From NCBI GenBank assembly GCA_032207245.1, contig CM063507.1, positions 92,469,846 through 92,533,845 of the forward strand: a stretch of DNA of 64,000 nt. Reading direction: 5' to 3'. The notes below the pieces were generated by a model. It had not been told where the DNA came from and ran no database searches. It saw only the letters and a list, made by a program, of their open reading frames with translations. Both the position numbers and the translations under genes were made by a program. Numbering within the stretch: the first letter of the stretch is position 1; each line of letters begins with the position of its first letter. The stretch comes from Pardosa pseudoannulata. Its lineage: Eukaryota; Arthropoda; Arachnida; Araneae; Lycosidae. Shown one piece after another: positions 11,790 to 23,942 of the stretch.

Positions 11790-13709
11790 GTGTATGTCAG
11801 TGACATATTCTCTAAATCGAGAGCACAAAATCTTTGCCATGAGTTTATCCCTGGGAAATAGAAATGATTGCACTCTCAGATTAAGATATTAATCATCAGG
11901 AAGTAGGAGTTAAAATTAAGAAAAATATTAGTCACTTATTAGGATAATTTTTAATGTATTACACACACACATATATATATATAATACAAACATACACATG
12001 CATTTCAAACAGGTAATGAAAACAAATACCTAATGATATATAATGCCTCTTTATAATGATTTATAAAAAAAATCAAACAAAATATCTGACTTTTTATAAT
12101 AATGGATCCCAGATAAGCATGCAGTTACGATCTTAACTACAGTGTGTTAAACATTATGTAGTTGTTATATAGATCAAAATGATATCATTTAAATAATATA
12201 TGGCAGATGTAGAACTTCTATAAGAAACTTTTTAAAATATTGAAGTATGACTATTTTTTTAGAAGTTTTAAGATTAATGATACAATAAATATTACTACAG
12301 CTAAATTCAATATTTGTCATGATCTGTGCCAGCAGATCTTAAAGATGGGTATAAGTACAAGCCAGGGATATTCGGGCAATAATCAAAAATAATGAAAAAT
12401 TCATACAAAGAGTTTTAATAATCACATTAAAAGACAGTTGAGCATTAAATCTGCATTATTTTTAGTTCTTTTCCTTCAAACTGCTTTAAGGGTGGATGTG
12501 TCACAATTTTTTTTTAGCTTGACAAGGGTGCTGTGACAAAAAAAAAAGTTTCAGAACTATTGATTTATGAAATCATTTGTTATACAAATTCAAATTTTAT
12601 TTAAAAAAAACTGAAATAATACCTAATCACATTTAAAGAGTTATATTCGAAAAGAAGATAGTCTACATTAGAGGTCCTACACTGCTATGTTTTTTGTTTT
12701 TTTTAATACAATTTTATTGCAAATAATAAACAACCTTGTGTTTAATCCAAACTTGACTTTTTCATTTCATATCATACATTTTATAGTTACTAAAATAATA
12801 TTTTTAATATTTAACACACAATTAAACAGTAAAAATGTCAGTTATATCAATACGATAAAAATAAATTGCATAAATAATGTCATGGCTCTTTCTAAAAAAA
12901 TTGTTAATTACCATTGGTAAATTAACATTAAATTTCAAATTTTGGGGTTTTGTTAAAAATTCTACCAATTTCTTTTTTTTTTTTTTTTTTTTAACACGTA
13001 ATTGACAAGGAATTAATCAGCTTTGATTTAGAATGGCTAGATTCAGCAATTATTGGAAAAACTTATTTCATTACACTCCATGCATGCTCTTACACCATCA
13101 GATCTACCGCCCGAGTGATGTAAATTCTGTCATCCTAAAGCGAGAGCAAGGCAAATTTCTCATGAGAATTATATTAGCTTATCACTACCTTGGTGCTAGA
13201 AATGCCAGATGATCAGTAAAAAATGGCCCTAACACAGTTGAAATTATGAATGAATCATTAAGATGTCATGAGAAAACACATTGAAATACAGAAATAATCG
13301 CAAATTAATGATTTTATTACTGAGAAACAGAAACAATTGCATTCTTTGGATTGAAGAATTTAGTTCTGGAGAAAAAAAATTTAGTTACTTATTAGGATAG
13401 ATTTTTAATATATTACATACATATGATAGAAAATTTCAGAGTTATTATGCTTTTTCTAAAATAAATTAATTTAAATTTTCAAGAATCAATTATGAGATAA
13501 ACTTTAGAGCTCAACTTCTCTCGATTGTTCTCAACGAACTTTGTTCACTTTGGTTGCGAACCTCACATATAGTACAAGTATTTCATAATGCTACACAAAA
13601 TCCTGTATTTTTTAAATTTATATATAGTGAAATTGAATAAGCCCTCCTCTGCCGAATATTTACAATATGAGTTATGCATCCTATCTACCAGAGTACAGTT
13701 GTCTTTCTG

Positions 13710-13743
<34 letters not shown>

Positions 13744-13860
13744 AAGCATGTTGTACTGATTCACTCAGATTGCCAGCATTAAATAGAAAATATCAAATAC
13801 TTTATAATTTAATAATTCAGTATTAAATAGTATTGAATTTCTTTTCTCAACAATTAAATG
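11790..13860. other. AT-rich intergenic DNA
   Basis: Homopolymer tracts (T at 12970-12992 and 13711-13739) and a CA/TA patch near 11962. The segment 12480-12565 (GTTTCAGAACTATTG) recalls a hAT end of the GGTTCTCAAAC type but has no partner. No gene seen. Confidence 0.5.
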
Positions 13861-13867
13861 CCTTGTG

Positions 13868-14449
13868 CAGACATGCCAATATTCAGGAACCCATGTCAGG
13901 AGCAACAATATGATTTTAGATGATAACATGCTAATTACATGCTTGTAATTTACATACATTATAAACAATACAAAATAACAATGCAGATTATACATAAGTA
14001 CATATCTTACTGATTTCTAAATTAAAATTAAATTAAAAGATAAATACACAGTAGTAAATTGTAAAGCGTAAACCAAAATTTATTCAATTCAACGATGTGT
14101 AAGTAGCTTTTTTAGCTATAACAACTTATTTTTCAGAACAGTTTTTCTTGTAGCAACATTGACCTTGATTAAAACATTTACATTTTTCTATCATCAGGGA
14201 TTCTACAGTTTGTCTACCAAAATTTGACCTAAATTCAATTTGGTTTTTCCACACAGTATTGAAAACTATTTAGCATACAGCATTACTGTGTAAAAAGAGT
14301 AATTTATTCAGCATTATTTTTGACAAAACTCTGTATTTAATTGCTGAGTTGTGATCTTTTAGTTAAAGTTTTGGTATTTTCCGGAGCAATCTGAGGAGTT
14401 CCCGGAGTTATCAATTTTCCTAATTTCTCCGGAGTAGTTGGCATGTCTG
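13868..14449. mobile_element. 582-bp element with 6-bp target duplication (family C)
   Basis: Ends CAGACATGCCAA and TTGGCATGTCTG are exact inverted copies. CTTGTG flanks both sides (13862-13867 and 14450-14455). Near the right end a CCGGAG/CCCGGAG motif is repeated at least three times (about 14382-14435). No coding capacity. Confidence 0.85.
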
Positions 14450-14459
14450 CTTGTGTTCT

Positions 14460-15505
14460 CTTTTAAGGGAAGTTAAAAAAATAGTTTGCTGAATTAAGTT
14501 TTCTTCAGAGGATTTTTCCTTTTTTGTGATCATTTATAATTTTGACCTATAGATTGACAGTTAAGATTTTTCAAGCCTTTCACATAACTCTTTGGCAACT
14601 ACATTGACTGAAATTATAACAAATTGCTTTATTTGTTACAGAGTTTAACTTTACAGTAGTGTTTACTGAGGTAGATTAAAACTGGCTTAAGTCCTAAGTG
14701 CATTAAAAAAATAATAAATAAAAAATAATAAATTTTAAAATGGACTTTTTTAAAAGAGAGAATTGGGGGGAAAAATACATTTTATTAAAAAAATCATGCT
14801 CATCTGAACTCTTTTGAGCACATAATGCCTTGCAGTCCAATACAGACAAGAAATTGCCCCATTAGATGGGAGAGTCGAAAAGGAACCCAAAGAAATAACA
14901 TCCTGTAGGGAAATTTAAGTAAATTTAAGAGTATGGAAACTAATCATGGGTTATCATATTACTTTTCTTTATAATCCTCCAAAAATACATATTAACCACA
15001 CTTTTAAATAAATAAACAAATATGTATTGCTTAAAGTATATTTCAACAAACTTTTAATATGAATATACAGAATTTTACTTGAAAATAATATATAAAAACA
15101 TATGAATTGTTTTTCTAGCTTTTGGTTTAGTAAAAAAAAGTTGAAATTATGTCTGACATTTTCCATTTATAAAAATTTCTAGACCTTTTTAATAACACAC
15201 ACACACACACACTTTTAAAAACCAAGTCACCAATAGATTGTAAACATTTACTTGTTGCATTGATCCTTTGCGAAATTTTTTTCCATAAGCCTGTTACTAC
15301 AGCAGTTTTATAATCACTCATTTATTAATAATTATTTTAACAACATTTTGTGTGTGTGTGTGTGTGTGTGGTAATACATAACTCATTTAATGCCACTTTT
15401 ATATTTTTGTAGTCACATAACACTAAAACTGCATCTGCTCTGAAATATTACCTTATTAGGCAATTTACTTTATAAGAACCTTTATCCAATCATTGCTCTT
15501 TGGAC
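14460..15505. other. AT-rich intergenic DNA with CA/TG repeats
   Basis: Contains (AC)n near 15197 and (GT)n near 15350. No gene. A weak pair of TTAA-type ends (15384 and 16055) is discussed under rejected items. Confidence 0.5.
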
Positions 15506-15510
15506 TTGTC

Positions 15511-15688
15511 ATGGTCTTGGTTTTGGAGCACAACGGTCTACTTTTTGCAACACAAGGGCTAATGAGACCTGGACCTACTGCTTAAAGCCGATTCCGGACG
15601 GCTACGAACATCCATGCCATAGTGGGATTCGAACCCATGTACTCCAGTTCTGAAGGCCAGCACCCTAACCATTCGGCCATTGCTCGGC
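15511..15688 (-). mobile_element. tRNA-derived SINE (family 1)
   Basis: Minus-strand copy with clear B box (GGGATTCGAACCC on the plus strand), A-box region ending GGCCATTGCTCGGC, and the tail GTCTTGGTTTTGGAG at the low-coordinate end. Confidence 0.9.
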
Positions 15689-16670
15689 ATTAGTTGTCCA
15701 TGAAAATAAGTAAATGCAACTATACTATAATGTTTCAATGTTGGTTCAAAACTTGCAATAACAAATGCATTAAAATGTGTAAAGTTGTATGCCCCTGAGT
15801 GCATACCCACCATTAAACCTGCCTATGTTTATATATGATAGTAAATAAATCTCTTATTGAAAAATGTTTCTTTAAAAAATTATAACTACAATGGTCAAAA
15901 TAACTATTCAACACAGTAAAGGCTGTAATATTCAAAGTTATTTAAACTTCCCATTTTTATTAAAAAAAAAAACTCTCCTGAATCCACAATTATATACTTA
16001 CATTTAAGATATTCATCAATATATTTTTAGCATAAATAATTCAGGCATTAATGGGTTAAGCTTCCTCCATAATTTTCCATCATTTTCTCAAAACATTTAT
16101 TTTTGCCCCCTGTCACTTCAGAAATTGAAGTGTGGTATATATATATGTATGTATAAACATACGCACACTATCTCCTAAATAAATTTTATTGGATTAAAAT
16201 GAGAAAGGAGACAATTTAAACCTGGAATACAGTTATGGGTTTAACACTGCAATTTTGACATAAATATATAATTGCAACCTAAATTTCAAAGGAGAGGTTC
16301 AAATTTAATAAATTCTACATATATAAATATTTCTCTTTCCACCTAAAATATTGGAATATTATTAAAGAGTAATCTTTAAGTCAACTTGGCAGATTCATTT
16401 TTTTTTTCATTCTCTTAAAATGTAGTAGAGTAATACTGAAATATTAACTTAACACTAGAATTACAGTGTTTCAGGCAAATCTAGAATTATATGAAGGAAC
16501 CATTTTAAACTCTGTATTACGGAACAGCATGTTTCTGTATTTTAGAGGCACATGCTAATAAAAGTAAAATGAACAGAATCTAAACTTCAAAATTTATTGT
16601 ATATTATGTCCCTACAAATGCATCATGAGGTCTTGCATTTAGAATAGAATCAATTAAATTTGTACAGTTG

Positions 16671-16842
16671 GTTTGGTTTGGTTTTGGAGTGCTATGGTCT
16701 ACTTTTTGCAACATGAGGGTTAATGAGACCGGGACCTACTGCTTAAAGCCAATTCCGAATGACTACGAACATCCATGTCATAGTGGGATTCGAACCCATA
16801 AACTCCGGTTCTGAAGGCCAGCACCCTAACCATTTGCCCATG
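16671..16842 (-). mobile_element. tRNA-derived SINE (family 1)
   Basis: Minus-strand copy with GTTTGGTTTGGTTTTGGAGT tail, CCTACTGCTTAAAGCC core and B box GGGATTCGAACCC. Confidence 0.9.
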
Positions 16843-16872
16843 ATTTTATTCCAATGTACTGATGTCATAGAA

Positions 16873-17284
16873 CAACAGTTCTTTAACTTTTTGAGGGGCT
16901 AAGATAGCTCAATTAAAAGAAACAACCCTATAACTAGAGGGTTTCAAAAATGAGGTCAATCAAAGATCCACTGTGTTTATTAATGGTGATTGGGGCATGT
17001 AAAATAGATTCAAGGTCACAATAGCCTCCAAGTTCCCAAATTACACCAAGCCTGGGAGTCTTCTACTTGGACCCTTCTTCTAAATTATGATGTCCCACTT
17101 GAACAATGTTATTTTCTTTCCCCTAGATGTGCTCATCAGACAAAAGGCACATCCCTTCACCTTATATCAAGTAGCTTCTAGCTCACATGCTTGTCTCATT
17201 CAAACAGCAACAGCAAAAGCAAACTTGTTTTGCTGCAGCAACCTCTGCCATATTGTTGAGAAACTCAGTTTGAGAACCACAGAG
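16873..17284. mobile_element. hAT remnant with SINE family 2-like interior
   Basis: The right end CAGTTTGAGAACCACAG is the inverse of CTGTGGTTCTCAAACTG; the left end reads ACAGTTCTTTAACTTTTTG. These are diverged Charlie-type hAT ends. The interior (16908-17100) aligns with the SINE at 18391-18736: CAATTAAAAG.., GATCCAC.., CCAAGCCTGGGAGTCTTC. Confidence 0.55.
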
Positions 17285-17479
17285 GTAAAGGAACCACCTT
17301 GAGAGAAATAAAATACAATTCTTAGTATATTTTGACAGTGGAGGAAGTGGGGAGGGAATACAACTTAAATTTTTAACATTTAAGCATCTCCATGCTTTTG
17401 TTAATACACTTTCTTATTTTTAGTTTACTTTTCTTGATTATTGTTTTTAGTTGACTTTTTTTTTTTCTTGATTATTGTC

Positions 17480-17650
17480 GAACGATAGCCGAATGGTAGA
17501 GCGCTGCTCTTTGGAACTTGAGTTCGCAGGTTCGAATCCCGCTGTGGGCATGGATGTTTGTAGCCGTTTGGAATCGACTTTAAGCTGTAGGTCCCGTTCT
17601 CATTAGCCCCCGTGTGTAAAACAGTAGATCATAGCACTCCAAACCAAACC
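17480..17650 (+). mobile_element. tRNA-derived SINE (family 1) with target duplication
   Basis: Plus-strand copy: GATAGCCGAATGGTAGAGCG (A box), GGTTCGAATCCCGC (B box), TTTAAGCTGTAGGTCCCG and tail CCAAACCAAACC. CTTGATTATTGTC flanks it at 17467-17479 and 17650-17662. Confidence 0.92.
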
Positions 17651-17939
17651 TTGATTATTGTCATGGCACCCCTGGTATACGCTCACAGCCTACCTGGATG
17701 CTGTACCATCCAATTTGAGAACAGCACTTATAGAATATCTATATAATTATTTTTAACATTCTTAACATGCACATTAAGATTTTTTTCTATGGTAATGGTA
17801 AACAGAAAAATCATACTTTTAAGAATGGAAATACCTTATTCAGTGCTAATCATGCAATACTTTGGTTATTAATTTAAGTAATAAATCTCAATTAGTACTG
17901 ATTGGTTCACTATTAGGAGGTTTGGAAAGATTTAGGACC

Positions 17940-18328
17940 TATTCCCACCTCTCACTGGATATTTGCAAGATCTTATAAAAATCCTGAAAATATTTTGGAG
18001 TATTTATAATTTAAAATCATGCAGTAAACTTTAAAATAAAACTGTTAACAGTACTTATTGAATTGTTTAAACTACAGATGCATAATATAAATATATCAAA
18101 AAGAAAGGAATGAAATTGTGATTTTTATAAATTACTATTCCCACCTTTCATTAGATATTTCCAAGACCTCATAAAAATCCTGAAAATATTTTGGAGTATT
18201 ATAATTTAAAATAATCCAGTAAACTTTAAAATTAAACTGTTAACAGTACTTATTGAATTGTTTAAACTACAGATGCATAATATAAATATATCAAAAAGAA
18301 ACAAATGAAATTGTGATTTTCATAAATA
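17940..18328 (+). repeat. Two-copy tandem duplication, about 195-bp unit
   Basis: Both units run from CTATTCCCACC through GAAAATATTTTGGAGTAT to CAGATGCATAATATAAATAT and GAAATTGTGATTTT. They differ at few positions, so the duplication is younger than the divergence between the two R copies. Confidence 0.9.
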
Positions 18329-18390
18329 AAGTGCTTAAAAAATTGTACATGAATATAACAAATAAATATAATAAATATAAGTTTCATTTT

Positions 18391-18736
18391 GAGCCACAAT
18401 ACTCAATTGGCAAAAGCAGCAATCTCATAAGTAGAGGGTTATAGAATCAAGGCTCCAGCTGGCCAAAGATCCACCAAGGTCAAAGGTTCATGGTCACAGT
18501 GTTCTCCAAGTCCCCACACAGTATTTCTATAGGTGGCAGGCCAAGCCTGGGGGGGGGGGTCTTCAGTTTGGTCTCTGCATCTAAATTATGAGGACCCATT
18601 TGAGGTTTAGTCAGTGTTCAGTCTTCATGGCTCCTCGCTCAAGTTTATCCTTAGCAATTGACCAATCACATATCGCAACAGGGTCTACTGGAATCGGTGT
18701 TAGACTTCCTACACCAGGGGGATGACTAACAACAAC
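18391..18736 (+). mobile_element. tRNA-like SINE (family 2) with 12-bp target duplication
   Basis: AAGTTTCATTTT flanks it at 18379-18390 and 18737-18748. The head GAGCCACAATACTCAATTGG with a decayed B box is tRNA-like. The body includes GATCCACCAAGGTCAAAGG and GGCAGGCCAAGCCTGGGG. A related copy lies at 48025-48240. Confidence 0.85.
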
Positions 18737-19749
18737 AAGTTTCATTTTTGAAAACTTTTAACTTCTTTTGTTTTTCCATTCATTGCATTTTTTAGAATTT
18801 AGCTTTATTTTTCTAAAAACAGGGATTAAAGACATTTGGTTAAGGTAGAAAATCTGGTTCTTTAGCAATTACATCTGTCTTTTCTAAAACATTAATTCAT
18901 GCAGTTAAATTAGAAGTTCCATAGCTAGAAGATTCATCACTATTAGTCTGTATCAGTGTCTACTTTTGCCCCGTTGAAGTACTTTTCAACTGTCCACAAC
19001 ATTCTTTATCTAATTTTATAGGAGCAGTTAAACCCAGGATTCCTGATTTATCATAGCTAAAAAATGCAAAATTCTGGAGAAAACCTGGCATACAAACACC
19101 CCTGGATGTGATCAATATAACAAAATGTATTGAAACAGATTCTAAAGCCACTTGATGATGAATTTTTTGTCAGCATAGTAGAACAGGCTCATGAGGAAGA
19201 AAGTGAAAATAAAAAAAAAAACTGAAAATTTAAAGAAATAAACAGTGCAAACAGAAAAAACTTAACATTGATTAATTTTAAAGAATTATTTAATGCCATT
19301 TGATGAACATGTAAACCTATTAAAAAAATTCACTCATTTTAAAACAAAGCAAATATTAAAGAATGATATTCTGTGCTATTGTACAATGCACAAGGAATAA
19401 AGAGAAAAAAAATGGTGAAAAAGTTTCACTGATTTTCTTGTTAAAAAATGTTTTTCTTTTTTATTTTGTAAAAATTAAGCAAAATAAGCTTTATTATTTT
19501 TACTTTCTACCTTTTTTATTATTTCACATTGGATTTAGGTAAATATATAAATATATTTATTTTAATAAAATTTATTAAGGACAAATTACATATTTTACTA
19601 CAGAAATAATACTTCTCTCCATGCAAATTCATTTGACGTGGTACTTAGAGTATAGGCTCTTACACTGTGGTCTAGAGATCCCTCAGCAAACAATTTGGAC
19701 ATTAACCTTACATTCTCCAACATTTTCTTTTATTCAAATGACTCATTAA

Positions 19750-20281
19750 CCCTTTAAAGGTCACCTATATAAAATCTTTAGAATTTAATGAAATTAGTTT
19801 ATACATATTATCTATGAACTGCATAAATACAAAATGTATTAAAATTTTTCTTTAAAATCCTTAGGTTTGCATCAGGAATACCGTAGGAGAGATTGAGGGG
19901 TTTAACTGACAAACCCTACGCCTTGTATAGCATCAATATAATACTTTGTAAAATTTTAATTATATTGGAAGAACAATAAATAAGTGTTCTTAAAAAGTAC
20001 AATAAATAAATAGTTTAAAAATTTATAAGTCTTGTTTGAATAGATATTTTTGTTTGGGGTCATACGTGAAAGAAATAGAATTACTAACTTTCCAGGTATA
20101 TCAAGTTTAAATACATATATTTCAAAATAAAAAAAAAAATTAATTATAGTACTATCCTTTATTGTAATTTTTAAATGTCAAAAACATAAAAAACCAAAAA
20201 AGCTATTCATATATCTCCAAAAAATAGTGAAAAAAATGTTTAACAGGAGGTTTCCCTTCGAAACCACTGTCCACTATAGGG
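19750..20281. mobile_element. piggyBac-type non-autonomous element, TTAA target
   Basis: Ends CCCTTTAAAGGTCAC and GTCCACTATAGGG lie inside TTAA at 19746-19749 and 20282-20285. The terminal match is short (about nine bases, one mismatch). Size (532 bp) is like the TTAA element at 6444. No ORF. Confidence 0.55.
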
Positions 20282-20289
20282 TTAAATAA

Positions 20290-21490
20290 AAATTCAACAT
20301 GGTCAAAATATTTTGCATTTGTTGTTACTTAACTAGTTATCAACATAACTAAAGAATAATTAGTAAAAATTTAATTAATTTTATTTAACTAAAAATGAAA
20401 AAAAAATGCAATTTTTTTTACTTTTGTTATGACTATTTGCACAGCATAGAAACATGTAGCTATAATAGACGAGGTACTTGGGAGAAGATGCATGTTCAAT
20501 CAAGCTTTCCTTGTAGTATGCTAATTCCCATATATTTTTTAATCTCTATTCTAATTAAAATGTTTGTCACTATAACTGTGCAAGATCATTTATTATATTA
20601 ATCAGTGGTACATTTTTACCAATAATTATTATAATGTATTCTCTGAGATCACTGAGTCAGAAATGAAGTTTCAAAAATAGCATAAAATGCCTAGAGTTAG
20701 GATGGGGTCTTAAAAAAATGTTGTTCAAGACTAGACATGGACTTTAGATTACATAAATTAAAAAAAAAAACCTGTTTTAGAGTAACCAATTAACAGTACT
20801 ATGTAAGGTATTCCAGTATTCAGTACCCTAATGGAATTTTATAAATATATGACCAGAAAAATATCATTTTATGCAACTTTCTTGACACATTTGCCATTTT
20901 TTTACCAGTAGACACCCTGTATTTTCATAAGCACTGAAAAAAAAAGTTTGCAATGCCTTATGTAATTCTAGTGTTAACATATAATAATTTAAAATTTGTG
21001 TAATCTTTCTCCATTTAATTTTTTGATATCTACACTATTTGAAATATCCTAACTATCGAAAAATATTTTTCTCTTTCATAAAACTTACAGTATTTTATTT
21101 TCCTTTGGTCACTGTTTTGAACCACTTCTCATGTACAAGTTATGAAAAAGCACATGAAACATCATATATTAATAATGAAAAATATCACTTTACACAGAAA
21201 GACATTTATGGATACAATCTCTACACATCGTCACAACAGTTCAATTAGATTCACATCCTTTACAAAATTTTCTCATACAACTATTTGAAGTAGAAAAATA
21301 TTGTAATATTTTCCCTTTAAAACACAAAGATAAGAAATGAACTTTTTATCATGCATATACATGATAATCCATTCGAATACATATATATAAATATTCGAAT
21401 ATATATATATAAATATTTACAAAACAGAATGTCGTACTTTGGCATGCTAGCATACCACATTTACAACAAGCAGGAATCTAACATCTAAAG
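20290..21490. other. Downstream of ZnT6: likely 3' UTR and flank
   Basis: AT-rich, with no other gene seen. The part above about 21090 may be transcribed as ZnT6 3' UTR. A TTAA-type end lies at 20973. Confidence 0.5.
21094..21099 (-). promoter_or_regulatory. Possible polyadenylation signal for the ZnT6 gene
   Basis: AATAAA on the minus strand about 400 bases past the stop codon. AATAAA is frequent by chance in DNA this AT-rich, so other sites are equally possible. Confidence 0.25.
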
Positions 21491-21502
21491 TTTAAAAATG
21501 TA

Positions 21503-21985
21503 TCAGCTCCGATAAGACTTAGAGTAGCTAGGACTCGAAGCATATTTGGGATTTATATTAAGCTCTCTATTGTACTTGCCCAATGATGATGGACTTTGTA
21601 GATAATATGCTGTTTGGTACACTTTTGACTGCTCACCTAAATTAGGAGACACTGCTTTTGGCACCAGTTCTGTACCAGACATATTTATTGCTACATTTTG
21701 TAGCTTGGGTGATGATTTTGAAACACCTAATGAAGGAGGTAATGGTATAGCTGCATAGCTGTGAGACTGTTGAGGTTGTTGCACTGATTTCAAGTCAGGA
21801 TAAGAGTATGAAGGCGAGGAGACTGCAGGTACACTAGTATTAACGAGGGTTTCTTTCAGTTTGCTGGAAGCAGTACTTGCACCTACATTCAGTGCATAAG
21901 TATCTTGAACGGGAGGAAACTTCATAAACGGTTCATTTAAAATTTGCCTAGTATTGCTACTCCAGGCCCATTCATCTTTAAAAAC
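21503..21985 (-). CDS. SLC30A6: ZnT6 terminal exon: Ser/Pro-rich C-terminal tail and stop
   Basis: The exon begins after TTTCTGTCCTAG with [20 protein letters not shown] and runs 160 codons to a stop. VFKDEW corresponds to IFKDDW in vertebrate ZnT6. The rest is low-complexity, rich in Ser, Pro, Tyr and Gln, with repeated SSPSYS-type motifs (SSPSYSYPD early, [11 protein letters not shown] at the end). Vertebrate ZnT6 also has a long variable tail here. There are no membrane segments. Although the tail can look like an isolated 140-codon ORF starting at an internal Met, the 20 preceding codons are in frame. Confidence 0.93.
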   Translation of the reverse strand, partial: VFKDEWAWSSNTRQILNEPFMKFPPVQDTYALNVGASTASSKLKETLVNTSVPAVSSPSYSYPDLKSVQQPQQSHSYAAIPLPPSLGVSKSSPKLQNVAINMSGTELVPKAVSPNLGEQSKVYQTAYYLQSPSSLGKYNRELNINPKYASSPSYSKSYRS

Positions 21986-23880
21986 CTAGGACAGAAATCC
22001 ATAACAATAAACCAATGATCTAAAATCAACAAATACACATGTATAAAATTTTTTGTCTTTCTCCCTACTGGTTAGACCAAGGATGGTGAACTTCTTTTGA
22101 TTAGTATGCCACTTGTTATATTTCTTTGAAAAATCATCTATAAACCCTATAATCTATATAAAAATGTTTAATATTTTAAATTATTATTTGTCCTCATCAC
22201 AATGTGAGAATCACTGCTATAAAGCTTTTAAGTGACATTTATTTAAAAAATTCAGTTTTTATATGGCAGAGAAATGTTTACCTTGTTCCTATTTAGATTG
22301 TTACTGTTAAAAAATCAAATTGTCTGAATCATTAAAAAAGATGATACTGGTGCTCTTAGTTTCCAAAAATCTTTCTCCTATACACTGTCTACCAATAAGT
22401 ATTTGGACACCTATGCAAATGATGATATCGGGCTTGCAACTGCTGAGGTACTTTCAAAAAGGTGAGAAAAGTGACAAATAATACAGAATAAGTGACTAAA
22501 AAGTGACTATACATTGAAAAAAAAACAAGATATTTTTTCTCCTCTTGATTACAGATGCTATTATTAAGATTGTTCTATTTATTTTAACACTAAATCAAAT
22601 AATTAATGCAAGACATGATTTTAGCGTCAAATACAAAAAGGTTAAAAATTTTGTTTAACACAACTCAACATTGCTTTTTATTCAAGAAAATCTATAAATT
22701 AGATTTGAATACATACAATACATTAATTTTATAATCACAATTTTCTGCATATATTAATGATGTTTTGAAATATGTACATAGCTAGATTAGAGCATCTAAA
22801 CAAAAATTGTGAAGAAAAAGAGAAATGTGTGCTTTGACGTAAATTACTTTAATATATTAAATGTAAATTTCAGGAACTTCTTTACGACTTTTTAAAATCG
22901 CTGAATTCTGGAAACCATATGACTAATTTTAATAAGAAAAATAAGATTAGAGCGTCACATTTTTGGTCTTTTATTAAAATATTTTGTTATTAATTCAGAT
23001 TTTTTTTCAACAACAGACTTTTGCTGTGATACACCATGAAAAAAGTGACTGTTTACTTAAAAAAGTGACTAAAAGTGATCAATTCTAAAAAAAGTGACTA
23101 AAGGTGAGAAAAGTGACGGAATTGCAAGCCTGTGATATCTGCGGTCCTGGAATTATGCTTTGGAGGGTGTTTCTCCTAGTATGGATGGACCCTTGTTCCC
23201 CATTGATGGTAAGTTCAACGAAAATGCATACAGTACTATTTGGATAACAAAGTGCTTCCTACATTGTGGCAGTTTTACAGGTTGGACCCCTGTTTCAGAA
23301 CGACAACGCCAGTTGTCATGTTTTGAGGTTTACCAAGGCTTGGTATGGTTCCAATGGAGTTCATTGAATGGACTAGCCTGCCCAGAGCCGTAGCATACAT
23401 TGAAGATATTTAGTGAGAAAAACTATTTTTTTTTTTCTCTACCTTTTTGCATCTTGGAATAACTGTTGTCATAAACCTGAGTTAGTTTTTAATAAATATT
23501 TCTTAATATATAATGTTGTTTAAAATATAATGATTCACAATACATAACTACTTTTTAAAGTAATTCATACTTCAAAATTTTCACAAATGAAAACCAAGTT
23601 GTAATAAGGGATAAAATGTAAATTATTATTAATAAACAAATAAGAAAGCACAAATCATGTAGTTTATGGGTACATTTTGTTGCTTTTTTGCTAGGGTATC
23701 CATTCTAACCACCCCTGCATATATACAGTCAAATTTGTATTTAACTCACTAAATTCCCTCTTTAAAAAAAAAAAAAAAATGTTTGTTAAACAGAGAATAA
23801 ACTTTGCTATTTGGAGGTTATTTCATGAAGAAATTTGCAATATATATATTTTATAAATAGAGATTGGCTTGAATACATTA

Positions 23881-23942
<62 letters not shown>

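Larger units (their letters stand above)
17940..19180. repeat. Interspersed repeat R, copy 1
   Basis: Aligns in blocks with 54480-56000: TTTGCAAGA(T/C)TT, TTTTTGGAGT, CTTAAAAA.TT, then after a SINE TAGAATTTAGC, CATCTGTCTTTTC and CAGATTCTAAAGCC. Its first 195 bp are tandemly duplicated (17940-18131 and 18136-18328). The minus strand at 18960-19151 is open but not a recognised protein. It may be an old hAT element. Confidence 0.65.
16453..20973. mobile_element. Possible 4.5-kb TTAA-flanked composite: matching ends far apart
   Basis: CACTAGAATTAC at 16453 is the exact reverse complement of GTAATTCTAGTG ending at 20973, each abutting TTAA (16449-16452, 20974-20977). Between them lie two SINE copies of family 1, one of family 2, a hAT remnant, repeat R and another TTAA-flanked element. 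They may be the ends of one piggyBac-type element swollen by insertions, or ends of two separate copies. No transposase is recognisable inside. Confidence 0.45.

Noticed and set aside
15384..16055. TTAA-type element with CATTTAATGCC / GGCATTAATGGG ends
   Set aside because: Only the right end abuts TTAA, and the left end needs several mismatches. Too weak to list as a feature.
18960..19151. Minus-strand ORF as a host gene
   Set aside because: It lies within repeat R, whose second copy is broken at the same place, and no family is recognised.
23473..23490. Candidate ZnT6 microexon ending CTAACTCAG|GTTTAT
   Set aside because: No acceptor AG lies at the needed distance, and the bases belong to the Tc1 copy 1 right flank.
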